A stretch of DNA of 64,000 bases from Thermohahella caldifontis (GTDB taxonomy: Bacteria > Pseudomonadota > Gammaproteobacteria > Pseudomonadales > Oleiphilaceae): NCBI RefSeq assembly GCF_041153465.1, contig NZ_CP154858.1:744001-808000 (forward strand). The letters are read 5' to 3'. The translations under genes were made by a program, and so were the position numbers. The notes below the pieces were generated by a model. The model was not told where the DNA came from and did not search any database. It saw nothing but the letters and a program-made list of their open reading frames with translations. Below are positions 9,376-16,569 of the stretch, piece by piece; position 1 is the first letter of the stretch; each line of letters starts with the position of its first letter.

Positions 9376-9666
9376 TCAGTCTTCAATGATGCCGAGAATT
9401 TCGCTTTCGGCGATGATCAGCAGCTCTTCCCCATCCAGCTTGATGGTGTTGCCCGCATACTGGCCGAAAACCACAACGTCACCTTCCTTGACAGCCAGCG
9501 GACGAACCTCGCCATTGTCCAGCACGCGTCGTTCGCCTACCGCCACGACGACACCCTGGGAGGGCTTTTCCTTGGCGTTACCCGGCAGCACGATACCGCC
9601 CGGCGTGGTGGTTTCTTCTTCCTTGCGACGAACGACGACACGATCGTGTAACGGACGAATTTTCAT
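9376..9666 (-). CDS. groES: Co-chaperonin GroES
   Basis: A 96-residue GroES, the heptameric lid of the GroEL chamber. MKIRPLHDRVVVRRKEEE, the mobile loop TTPGGIVLPGNAKEKP, the beta-hairpin roof VGERRVLDNGEVRPL and the end ESEILGIIED are all typical. The start is the ATG at 9666; a longer open frame to 9768 would run through the heat-shock promoter and is rejected. It is the first gene of groES-groEL. The upstream neighbour is fxsA, the same order as in Escherichia coli. Confidence 0.98.
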   Translation of the reverse strand: MKIRPLHDRVVVRRKEEETTTPGGIVLPGNAKEKPSQGVVVAVGERRVLDNGEVRPLAVKEGDVVVFGQYAGNTIKLDGEELLIIAESEILGIIED

Positions 9667-9746
9667 ACGATGTAATCTCCCGATTCTTTGACGAACCTGA
9701 TTGAGTTGTTCACCCGCTGCGGGCGGGCACGAAATGTGTGTGCCAT

Positions 9747-9773
9747 AGATGGGGCCGGCCCTGCGCATTTCAA
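9747..9773 (-). promoter_or_regulatory. Sigma-32 heat-shock promoter of groES-groEL
   Basis: On the minus strand the -35 element TTGAAA (9773-9768), preceded by CTG, and the -10 element CCCCATCT (9754-9747) are separated by 13 bases. This matches the RpoH consensus CTTGAAA-N11-16-CCCCATnT. The -10 lies about 80 bases upstream of the groES start. No HrcA CIRCE repeat is present, so regulation is expected to be by RpoH alone. Confidence 0.85.
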
Positions 9774-9805
9774 CAGGACCATGACAAAATGCGTTTTAAT
9801 GCAAA

Positions 9806-10273
9806 TCAGAATTTCGATAGTTTATCTCTATCGAGAGGCCGATACTCTCCGTCCACGGTACGGCCTGAAACGGAGTCGTCGAAGGGGTGTCCTGCCCGGA
9901 AACCATCCATGGAATGTTGCATACGCAGCCACAGCGGTTCGACGAGGCGGCGATAGACAGCCTGACGCGTCCATGGCAACAGGAGAACGAGACCGGTTGT
10001 GTCGGTCAGCCAGCCGGGGAAGATGAGGCAGAGCGCCGCCAGGGTGATGACCAGTTGGTCAGCCATCATGGCCATTTCATCCTGTCCCTGATGCAGCGCC
10101 CTCTGCAGGGTTTCGATGCGTGCCGGACCGGCCAGCAGCGAAGCCCCCCAGACTGCGGTACCCAACGTCCAGAAAAAGGTGAACAGAAAACCGATTTCAA
10201 TGGCTGACCAGATCAGGCCGACCAGCTCGATCAGGGGCAGCCACCAGAACAGACGCAGGACAATCAGGGGCAC
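9806..10273 (-). CDS. fxsA: FxsA family membrane protein
   Basis: A 155-residue inner-membrane protein of the FxsA family, named for suppression of F-plasmid exclusion of phage T7. Hydrophobic segments are at IVLRLFWWLPLIELVGLIW, IGFLFTFFWTLGTAVWGASL and LVITLAALCLIFPGWLTDTTGLVLLLPW. The motifs FPGWLTDTTGLVLLLP and ETLQRALHQGQ are family hallmarks. I chose the GTG at 10273 because GGAGA lies about eight bases upstream and the product begins at the first membrane helix; an upstream ATG at 10330 would add residues not seen in the family. Adjacency to groES is conserved in many gammaproteobacteria. Confidence 0.86.
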   Translation of the reverse strand: MPLIVLRLFWWLPLIELVGLIWSAIEIGFLFTFFWTLGTAVWGASLLAGPARIETLQRALHQGQDEMAMMADQLVITLAALCLIFPGWLTDTTGLVLLLPWTRQAVYRRLVEPLWLRMQHSMDGFRAGHPFDDSVSGRTVDGEYRPLDRDKLSKF

Positions 10274-10466
10274 GGGGAGGTCTCCATATTTTTCACACCG
10301 GATGGTAAGGCATGCCGCTCCTGTTGTCATGCCCTTTCGCCGGTACTGATATGAGTGTTCGTCACGATAAATTCAAGCAGAAATTTCATTTTTCAATTAT
10401 CCTGATGCGCGATGGAGGTGGAATGTACATACGATTGAGATCATTTCTCCAACCGGAGGTTTCCAG

Positions 10467-11231
10467 ATGAAAATTGAGAATGCTGTTGTTGTGATTACCG
10501 GTGGTGGTCAGGGGCTGGGTCGTGCCATGGCGCTCCATCTTGCTGCCAGGGGTGCCCGTCTTGCCCTGATCGACCTGAACGAGGAACGCCTTCAGGAGTC
10601 CGTCAGCCTGTGCAAGGAGGCCGGTTCTCCGGACGCCCGTTACTACCTCTGCAACGTGGCGCGTGAAAATGAGGTGGAGCAAACCTTTCAGGCCATTGAC
10701 AATGACTTTGGCGCGATTGATGCGCTGGTCAACAATGCGGGCATCCTGCGTGATGGCTTGCTGGTCAAGGCCAAGGATGGAGAAATCGTCAAGAAGATGA
10801 CACTGGAGCAGTGGCAGGCGGTAATTGATGTCAACCTGACCGGTGTATTCCTCTGTGGCCGCGAAGCTGCCGTCAGAATGATCGAAAAGGACCGCAAGGG
10901 CTGCATCATCAACATTTCAAGTATCAGCCGTGCCGGCAACATGGGACAGACCAACTACTCCGCGGCCAAGGCCGGGGTTGCCGCCATGACAGTGACCTGG
11001 GCCAAGGAGCTGGCACGTTACGGGATCCGCAGCATGGCCATTGCGCCAGGCTTCATCGAAACGGAAATGACGGCATCCATGAAACCGGAAGCCCTTGAAA
11101 TGATGACCCGCATGATTCCGCTGCGCCGCATGGGCAAGCCGGAAGAAATTGCCCAGACGGTGGCCTTCATACTCGAGAATGACTATGTGTCAGGCCGGGT
11201 CATCGAGGTTGATGGTGCCCTGCGTCTCTGA
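10467..11231 (+). CDS. Short-chain dehydrogenase/reductase, FabG-like
   Basis: A 254-residue classical SDR. The NAD(P) motif TGGGQGLG is at residues 11-18, NNAG at 89-92, and the catalytic Ser (SS, 151-152), Tyr164 and Lys168 are in NISSIS and YSAAK. The aspartate in LIDLNEER after beta-2 hints at NAD preference. It resembles 3-oxoacyl-ACP reductases (FabG) but sits away from fatty-acid genes, so the substrate is unknown. An insertion near residues 95-110 (LLVKAKDGEIVKKM) is seen in a FabG-like subgroup. The ATG at 10467 follows CCGGAGG. The alkyltransferase-like gene starts three bases after the stop. Confidence 0.88.
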   Translation: MKIENAVVVITGGGQGLGRAMALHLAARGARLALIDLNEERLQESVSLCKEAGSPDARYYLCNVARENEVEQTFQAIDNDFGAIDALVNNAGILRDGLLVKAKDGEIVKKMTLEQWQAVIDVNLTGVFLCGREAAVRMIEKDRKGCIINISSISRAGNMGQTNYSAAKAGVAAMTVTWAKELARYGIRSMAIAPGFIETEMTASMKPEALEMMTRMIPLRRMGKPEEIAQTVAFILENDYVSGRVIEVDGALRL

Positions 11232-11233
11232 TC

Positions 11234-11545
11234 ATGGATCCGGCACTTCTGGAACGAATCTGGACGGTGGTCGCGAGCGTTCCCGAAGGGCGCGTGGCCA
11301 CCTATGGCCAGATTGCCGGCCTGGCAGGACTCCCCCGGGGTGCCCGACTCGTCGGGCGCGCCCTGGGTTCGCTTGAGCGCAACAGCCGGGTTCCCTGGCA
11401 TCGCATCATCAATGCAAGGGGCCAGATCTCCATCCCCGGGGACTCGCCGGCCTTTGTCCTGCAGCGGCAACGCCTGATGGATGAAGGTGTGGACGTCTCC
11501 CCTTCCGGCAAGGTTTCACTCAAACGGTTTCAGTGGCATCCCTGA
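11234..11545 (+). CDS. Alkyltransferase-like protein (MGMT/Atl family)
   Basis: A 103-residue protein with the DNA-binding fold of O6-methylguanine methyltransferase: GRVATYGQIAGLAGLPRGARLVGRAL and then PWHRIINARGQIS. The catalytic Cys of the usual PCHRV motif is Trp55 here (PWHR), the hallmark of Atl proteins. These bind O6-alkylguanine and hand it to nucleotide excision repair rather than removing the alkyl group. The length fits an Atl protein without the N-terminal MGMT domain. It starts three bases after the SDR gene and its 3' end overlaps the convergent transporter gene by 26 bases. Confidence 0.9.
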   Translation: MDPALLERIWTVVASVPEGRVATYGQIAGLAGLPRGARLVGRALGSLERNSRVPWHRIINARGQISIPGDSPAFVLQRQRLMDEGVDVSPSGKVSLKRFQWHP

Positions 11546-13106
11546 GTGAAGCCAGATGCCGGTTCAGCGCACGGCGGATAAAGGCGAGCAGGATCAGTGA
11601 GGGGGCTACCATCACGCTGGTCAGCACGAAGAACAGCGGCCAGTTGCCTCCAAGAAGATCCACGACCCAGCCGCTGTAGGAAGCCAGGAATGTGCGGCCG
11701 AGCGTGCCCAGGGACGCCAGCGCAGCGTACTGTGCAGCCGAGAAGGTCTTGCTGCACAGAATCGACAGAAATCCGACAAAGGCTACCGTGGACCAGGCCG
11801 ATGTGAATCCGTCGATCACTACCGCCGCGGCCAGCAGATGTACATCCGGTCCTGCCAGGGCCAGCCAGGCAAACATGAGGTTGCTCGCCGACATGGCTAT
11901 CCCTCCGGCAAACAACCCTCGCATGAGCCCGAACCGGGCACTGACCCAGCCGCCCAAAAGGCTGAAGACAATGGTCACCCACCAACTGATCAGCTTCGAA
12001 TAGAGGCCGATCTGCTCTTCAGTAAAGCCCACATCCTTGTAGAAAATGATGGACATTCGCCCGAGGAAAGCCTCGCCGATCTTGAACAGGAAGATGAACA
12101 ACAGGATGGCACTTGCCAGGCGGACGCCGTTGCGCGCAAAGAAGTCGCGCACGGGCTCGACAAAGGTCGCCAGCATTCTGCTGACCCAGATTTCCGGCCA
12201 GCCGGGAGCGGGTCGCCCGCCAACCGTATCATTCCCCGCTTCGGTATTGAACAGCAGACGCGCCGAGATGGCGAACACCACACCCACCAGCACGAAAGTC
12301 AGCGCAGCCCTGGCCGGTGTGGTGGTGGTTCCGGGCATGCCAAGCGCCAGCCAGACCAGACCCGAAAATCCTGCTGCGAACAGGAGTGCTGCACCGTAAA
12401 GTCGAGCCGGGCCGATTTTCCGGGCGCGCTCCAGATAGGCCGCATCCACACTCGCTACGGGCGGCGCAGCCTTCTCTTTTTCCAGGAAGCAGGTTATCAG
12501 CAGCAGCCCGAGCATGGCAAACCCCATGAGGCTGTACTGGGTGGCCCAGCCACCCGGCAGGGTATTGACCAACAGGAAAGGTACGGCACCCAAACCGGAA
12601 AATCCGGTCCACCAGCCGGCGGTGGCCATGGCGGACAGCAGCGCCATGTGCCGGTCATCCCCCGCTTCCACCAGCTGGATGCGGTAGGCATCGATGGCGA
12701 TGTCCTGCGTGGCGCCTGCTGCAGCAATGGCAAAAGCCAGGTATTTGACTGCCTCCAGCCCTTCCTCGGGATGGGCATTGGCCATCATCAGACAGGCGCC
12801 GGCAATGATCGCCTGCATGAACAGGATCCAGCTCCTGCGGCCACCCAGCCAGCGCGCCCAGGGCAAACGCAGTCGGTCCAGCAGTGGTGACCACAGGAAG
12901 TTGATGGAAAAGGCCAGAAAGACAAGGCCGTAAAAGCCGATATCGGTCCGGCTGTAGCCTGCGCTCTTGAGCCAGACCATCATGGCCGAACTGATCATGA
13001 CCCAGGGGAAACCGGAGCTGATGCCGAGCACGAAAACCGCCAGCAAGGACCGCCAGTGCCGGTACCAGAGCGTCCGGTTGACAAGATTGGCGAACGGATC
13101 AGTCAC
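11520..13106 (-). CDS. ampG: AmpG-type MFS transporter
   Basis: A 528-residue major-facilitator protein with about 12-14 membrane segments. The N-terminus LLAVFVLGISSGFPWVMISS, the loop FLWSPLLDRLRLPWARWLGGRRSW and the segment FKIGEAFLGRMSIIFYKDVGFTEEQIG match AmpG permeases. AmpG imports GlcNAc-anhydromuropeptides for cell-wall recycling, which feeds AmpR-type beta-lactamase control where that exists. No beta-lactamase or amp regulator lies nearby. The start overlaps the end of yajQ by eight bases, so the two are probably co-transcribed. Substrate is inferred from family. Confidence 0.85.
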   Translation of the reverse strand: MTDPFANLVNRTLWYRHWRSLLAVFVLGISSGFPWVMISSAMMVWLKSAGYSRTDIGFYGLVFLAFSINFLWSPLLDRLRLPWARWLGGRRSWILFMQAIIAGACLMMANAHPEEGLEAVKYLAFAIAAAGATQDIAIDAYRIQLVEAGDDRHMALLSAMATAGWWTGFSGLGAVPFLLVNTLPGGWATQYSLMGFAMLGLLLITCFLEKEKAAPPVASVDAAYLERARKIGPARLYGAALLFAAGFSGLVWLALGMPGTTTTPARAALTFVLVGVVFAISARLLFNTEAGNDTVGGRPAPGWPEIWVSRMLATFVEPVRDFFARNGVRLASAILLFIFLFKIGEAFLGRMSIIFYKDVGFTEEQIGLYSKLISWWVTIVFSLLGGWVSARFGLMRGLFAGGIAMSASNLMFAWLALAGPDVHLLAAAVVIDGFTSAWSTVAFVGFLSILCSKTFSAAQYAALASLGTLGRTFLASYSGWVVDLLGGNWPLFFVLTSVMVAPSLILLAFIRRALNRHLASLRDATETV

Positions 13107-13584
13107 GGAAATTCTGAAACTGCAGGGGAACGCTCACGCTGTCATCTTCTCTGAGCATCTGGATCACCTGCTGCAGATCATCCCGCTTCTTGCCGGTCAC
13201 CCGGAGCTGATCCCCCTGAATGGACGCCTGCACCTTGATCTTGCTGTCCTTGATCTTCTTGACCAGCTTCTTGGCCTCGGCCTGATCAATGCCCGACTTG
13301 AGCGGATAGGCGCGCTTGACCTGCTTGCCGGATTTGCTGTCCTGGGGCTCGCCCAGAATGCGCAGATCCAGCTTGCGTTTCGACATGGCCGTGGCCAGCA
13401 TCATGTGCATCTGTTCGAGCTGAAATTCTTCCTCGGCGGCCATCACGATCTGGCCTTCCTGAAGCTCAAAGGAGGCCTCCACCCCGCGAAAGTCATAGCG
13501 CGTGGTAAGCTCGCGATTGGCCTGGTCAACGGCGTTGGTCAGTTCGTGCTTGTCAAATTCCGAAACAATGTCAAATGAAGGCAT
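13099..13584 (-). CDS. yajQ: YajQ family nucleotide-binding protein
   Basis: A 161-residue YajQ protein: MPSFDIVSEFDKHELTNAVDQ, RYDFRGVEASFEL and the C-terminal half with KIKVQASIQGDQLRVTGKKR and DDLQQVI. The family has two ferredoxin-like domains and binds nucleotides; in Xanthomonas a member binds c-di-GMP. The start is the ATG at 13584; an upstream in-frame ATG at 13665 adds residues outside the family. The nearness of several GGDEF/EAL genes makes a c-di-GMP role attractive but unproven here. It overlaps ampG by eight bases. Confidence 0.93.
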   Translation of the reverse strand: MPSFDIVSEFDKHELTNAVDQANRELTTRYDFRGVEASFELQEGQIVMAAEEEFQLEQMHMMLATAMSKRKLDLRILGEPQDSKSGKQVKRAYPLKSGIDQAEAKKLVKKIKDSKIKVQASIQGDQLRVTGKKRDDLQQVIQMLREDDSVSVPLQFQNFRD

Positions 13585-13771
13585 GGCGTTCTCTTTCTGA
13601 TGAATATCATCCGTTCGGCGTATGAAAAAATCAGTCAAAGCCTCTAAAATCTGGACAGTTGTCAAAACATCGGATCTGGCAGCGCATTATTATACTGATC
13701 CCGCACACGTGCAACGGTGATGCGGGACGTTTTGATCACAACCGTACACAACAATTCGGGAATTGCACCTT

Positions 13772-14755
13772 ATGCCCAATCTGGATGTATCCATTCTGGT
13801 GGTGGACGATGCGAAATTCAGCAGCGCGATCATTGCCAAGCGCCTGAAGAATGCGGGTTACCGTGACGTTCGCATTGCCAACAGTCCGCTGGTGGCGCTG
13901 AAAATGATCGAACAGCGCCCGGTCAGCATCCTCGTGGCCGACTGGCTGATGCCGGAGATGGATGGTCTGGCCCTGGCGGATCGGGTGCGGCAGCTGGACG
14001 AGGCCACGCATCACTTTACCTATGTCATCCTGCTGACAGCCAAGGAAAGTGTCGAGGCCCTTGCCGAAGCCTTTGACCGCGGAGTGGATGATTTCATCTA
14101 CAAGTCGGAAATGAGCCGCCAGCTGTTGCCCCGTATCTATGCGGCAGACCGCATTGCAGACATGCACAATACCCTGCTGCTCGCCAACCGGCTGCTCATG
14201 GAAAACAATCGCGAGCTGGAGGAAAAGAACGTGGTGGATCTGTCCACCGGACTGGGCAACCAGCTCTACTGCCGCCAGAAACTGAAAGACAGCTTCAGGG
14301 AAATTGAGGCACGTGGTGGCGTGACCAGTTATGCACTGATTGGCATCAAGAACTGGCAGGCACTCAAGCATACCCACACCCATGCCATTCTGGACGAGCT
14401 GGCCAGTGGTATCGCGTCCAGACTGCAACACCTGACCCGTCCGCTGGACATCCGCTGCCGCATTTCGGACAACCAGTTTGTGGTTATCTATCACCTCAAG
14501 CGCATGGATGACGCCTCCCTGCAGACTTACAAGCGTCTGTTTGACGGTATCAACCTGAAGGAATTCAAGACCACGGCAGGCTATATCTCCGTTCAGGCCG
14601 GCACCGGGGTGATCTGCATTGATGCCAATGAAGCCCTGCCCGAAGTCACGCATGTGGAGAAGGCGGCCGGAGAGGCACTGAAGGCTTCCTACGAAACCGG
14701 AACAGTGGTCATCCGTCCCTGGCACAAGATCGCCGGTGAAATTCTGAGCGACTGA
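13772..14755 (+). CDS. Response regulator with degenerate GGDEF-like output domain
   Basis: A 327-residue protein. The N-terminal receiver domain has the acidic pair Asp12-Asp13, the phospho-acceptor Asp57 in VADWLMPEMDG, and the conserved Thr in ILLTAKES and Lys in FIYKSE. After a helical linker the C-terminal half begins LSTGLGNQLYCRQKL, like a GGDEF domain. However the active-site loop reads RCRISDNQFVVIYHL where RxGGDEF is expected, so it cannot be a diguanylate cyclase in the usual way. It may bind c-di-GMP or a partner. The ATG at 13772 is preferred to a TTG nine bases upstream. No cognate histidine kinase is adjacent. Confidence 0.85.
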   Translation: MPNLDVSILVVDDAKFSSAIIAKRLKNAGYRDVRIANSPLVALKMIEQRPVSILVADWLMPEMDGLALADRVRQLDEATHHFTYVILLTAKESVEALAEAFDRGVDDFIYKSEMSRQLLPRIYAADRIADMHNTLLLANRLLMENNRELEEKNVVDLSTGLGNQLYCRQKLKDSFREIEARGGVTSYALIGIKNWQALKHTHTHAILDELASGIASRLQHLTRPLDIRCRISDNQFVVIYHLKRMDDASLQTYKRLFDGINLKEFKTTAGYISVQAGTGVICIDANEALPEVTHVEKAAGEALKASYETGTVVIRPWHKIAGEILSD

Positions 14756-14782
14756 TCCCGCCCGTTGTTAACAATTCTCTAC

Positions 14783-14819
14783 ACGCCCTTACGCATTCAC
14801 TAAGGAATGTGAAGGGCGT
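14783..14819 (+). terminator. Long inverted repeat after the response regulator
   Basis: ACGCCCTT (14783-14790) pairs with AAGGGCGT (14812-14819). An inner pair, CATTC (14794-14798) with GAATG (14805-14809), extends the stem. No T-run follows. It starts 28 bases after the response regulator stop and may be its transcript end or an operator. Confidence 0.4.
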
Positions 14820-14865
14820 CTCACTTATTCTGAAAGCGTGGATTGAGTAGTATCCCCCACATTGA

Positions 14866-14895
14866 GGCAGGGGGTTCTGCTGTACCCCTGCCTTC
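14866..14895 (+). terminator. Hairpin with T-rich tail
   Basis: GGCAGGGG (14866-14873) pairs with CCCCTGCC (14885-14892), followed by TTCTTTC. A reasonable intrinsic terminator for the response regulator or for a small RNA in this gap. Confidence 0.55.
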
Positions 14896-14953
14896 TTTCA
14901 GGTGGACTGCTCGGATCCCCGTATTCCTTGCCTTTTGTTTCATGTTTCCCTTT

Positions 14954-14981
14954 CGGGCGCCGGTTGGCGCCCGTTTTGTTT
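14954..14981 (+). terminator. Strong rho-independent terminator
   Basis: CGGGCGCC (14954-14961), loop GGTT, GGCGCCCG (14966-14973), then TTTTGTTT. A textbook terminator on the plus strand, about 200 bases beyond the response regulator stop. That is far for that gene, which raises the possibility of a separate small transcript ending here. Confidence 0.8.
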
Positions 14982-15012
14982 ATGGGTAGTCACCCGCTGC
15001 GGGTGTCTTCCC

Positions 15013-16569
15013 TCAGGCCGGATAACCGGTGATCTGCCGTATGCGTCCATACAAGGGCTTCAGGCGGGCGTACAGGTTGCTGTATACCTCGCGGTACAAC
15101 CGGTCGTAGATATGCACCGCATCCGCCTGGGGCTCAAAACGAGCACCGACACGGGTCATGGCGCGTGTGGCGGTCTGGCAATCCGGGTACACCCCTAGGC
15201 CGACCATGGCGTCCATGGCAGCACCGAGTGCGGACGTTTCCGGTGTATGTGGCCGCTCTGCCGGGGTATTGAACACATTGGCAGCAATCTGCATGGCCTG
15301 ATCGCTCTGTGATCCCCCACCGCTGATGCGCAGGGTGTGCAGACGCTGACGGGTGCGTGCCTGAATGCGGTCCCTGCCCTCTCTCAACCCGTAAGCCAGT
15401 CCTTCCAGGATGGCACGGTAGATGTGTGCCCGGTTGTGGACGTCACCAAAGCCGATCATGGCCCCCTTGGCTTCCGGGCCAGGTTCGCGGATGCCTGGAG
15501 ACCAGTACGGCTGCAGCATGAGCCCCATGGATCCTGCAGGAATATCGGTAATCAGCTCATCAAAGAGCGCTTCCGGTGCGATCCCCCTCTCCTGTGCCTG
15601 CCGGGCTTCGCGCTGCCCGAATTCGCGCAGAAACCAGCTGACCATCCAGAAGCCGCGATAGATCATCACCTCCGTCGAATAGTGATCAGGCACCGCCGAC
15701 GGATAAGGAGGTATGAAACGATAGACTTCCAGATAACGGCTTTGCGTCGTATTGATGGTGGCCGTTGTCCCGAAGCTCAGCGAGGCCACACCTGATTGAA
15801 TGCCTCCGCTGCCGAGAATTTCACACGCCTTGTCTGCGGCCGCCGCAATCACCGGCAGGCCGGGCCTCAGGCCCAGGGCGCTGGCGGCATCTTCGGTGAG
15901 GTTGCCCGCCGGCGTGCCGGGTTTGACCAACTCGGGCAGCTGGCTGCGTCGGAGCGGCAAGGCCTGCCAACGCCAGTCCCAGTCCGGCGCCCAATCCAGT
16001 CGCTTGAAATCAAAGGGGACGTAGCCCACCTGGGAGCCGATGGAGTCGATAAATCTGCCGGTCAGCCGGTACATCCAGTAACCTGACAGGAGCAGAAAAT
16101 GTTCGGTTTGCGCCCAGATGTCCGGTTCATTCTCCGCCAGCCAATTGGCTTGTGCCTTGCGCAGAAAGCGCTCGACGGTCGGTCGCACGCCCGCCAGGCG
16201 GAACGCCGCCCGCCAGTGAAATGGCAACTCCGGAAGCATCCCGGCTTCACGCTGATCCAGCCAGATGATGGCAGGCCGCAGCGGCCGACCGGACTTGTCG
16301 AGGCAGACCACCGTGCCACGCTGGGTGGTCACGGTGACGGCAGAGACGGCATCCGGCCCGACCGGTGACGCTTCCCACATCCGGGCCTGAGCCGTACAAA
16401 GCGCATCCCAATAGACTTCCACATGCTGCTCCGCCCAGCCCGGCCTCAGACTGAAATAGGGTTCAATCTCGCATTTGCCCTTGGCCAGCACATCACCTTT
16501 CTGATTGATGAGCAACGTGCGAACCGACTGGGTGCCATTGTCTATGGCCAGCACCACCGTATCTTTCAT
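15013..16569 (-). CDS. FGGY-family carbohydrate (glycerol-like) kinase
   Basis: A 518-residue FGGY kinase. The ATP-fold phosphate motif DNGTQSVR opens the protein; the second-domain signature SFGTTATINTT and the adenosine motif ISGGGSQSDQAMQIAANVFN follow. The family phosphorylates sugars or polyols such as glycerol, xylulose or ribulose. Its neighbour encodes glycerol-3-phosphate dehydrogenase, so a glycerol-like substrate is suggested, but canonical GlpK motifs are not evident and the substrate is unknown. The start is the ATG at 16569, overlapping the glpD stop (ATGA); an upstream frame is rejected. It is the last gene of the AGPS-like/glpD/kinase operon. Confidence 0.85.
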   Translation of the reverse strand: MKDTVVLAIDNGTQSVRTLLINQKGDVLAKGKCEIEPYFSLRPGWAEQHVEVYWDALCTAQARMWEASPVGPDAVSAVTVTTQRGTVVCLDKSGRPLRPAIIWLDQREAGMLPELPFHWRAAFRLAGVRPTVERFLRKAQANWLAENEPDIWAQTEHFLLLSGYWMYRLTGRFIDSIGSQVGYVPFDFKRLDWAPDWDWRWQALPLRRSQLPELVKPGTPAGNLTEDAASALGLRPGLPVIAAAADKACEILGSGGIQSGVASLSFGTTATINTTQSRYLEVYRFIPPYPSAVPDHYSTEVMIYRGFWMVSWFLREFGQREARQAQERGIAPEALFDELITDIPAGSMGLMLQPYWSPGIREPGPEAKGAMIGFGDVHNRAHIYRAILEGLAYGLREGRDRIQARTRQRLHTLRISGGGSQSDQAMQIAANVFNTPAERPHTPETSALGAAMDAMVGLGVYPDCQTATRAMTRVGARFEPQADAVHIYDRLYREVYSNLYARLKPLYGRIRQITGYPA

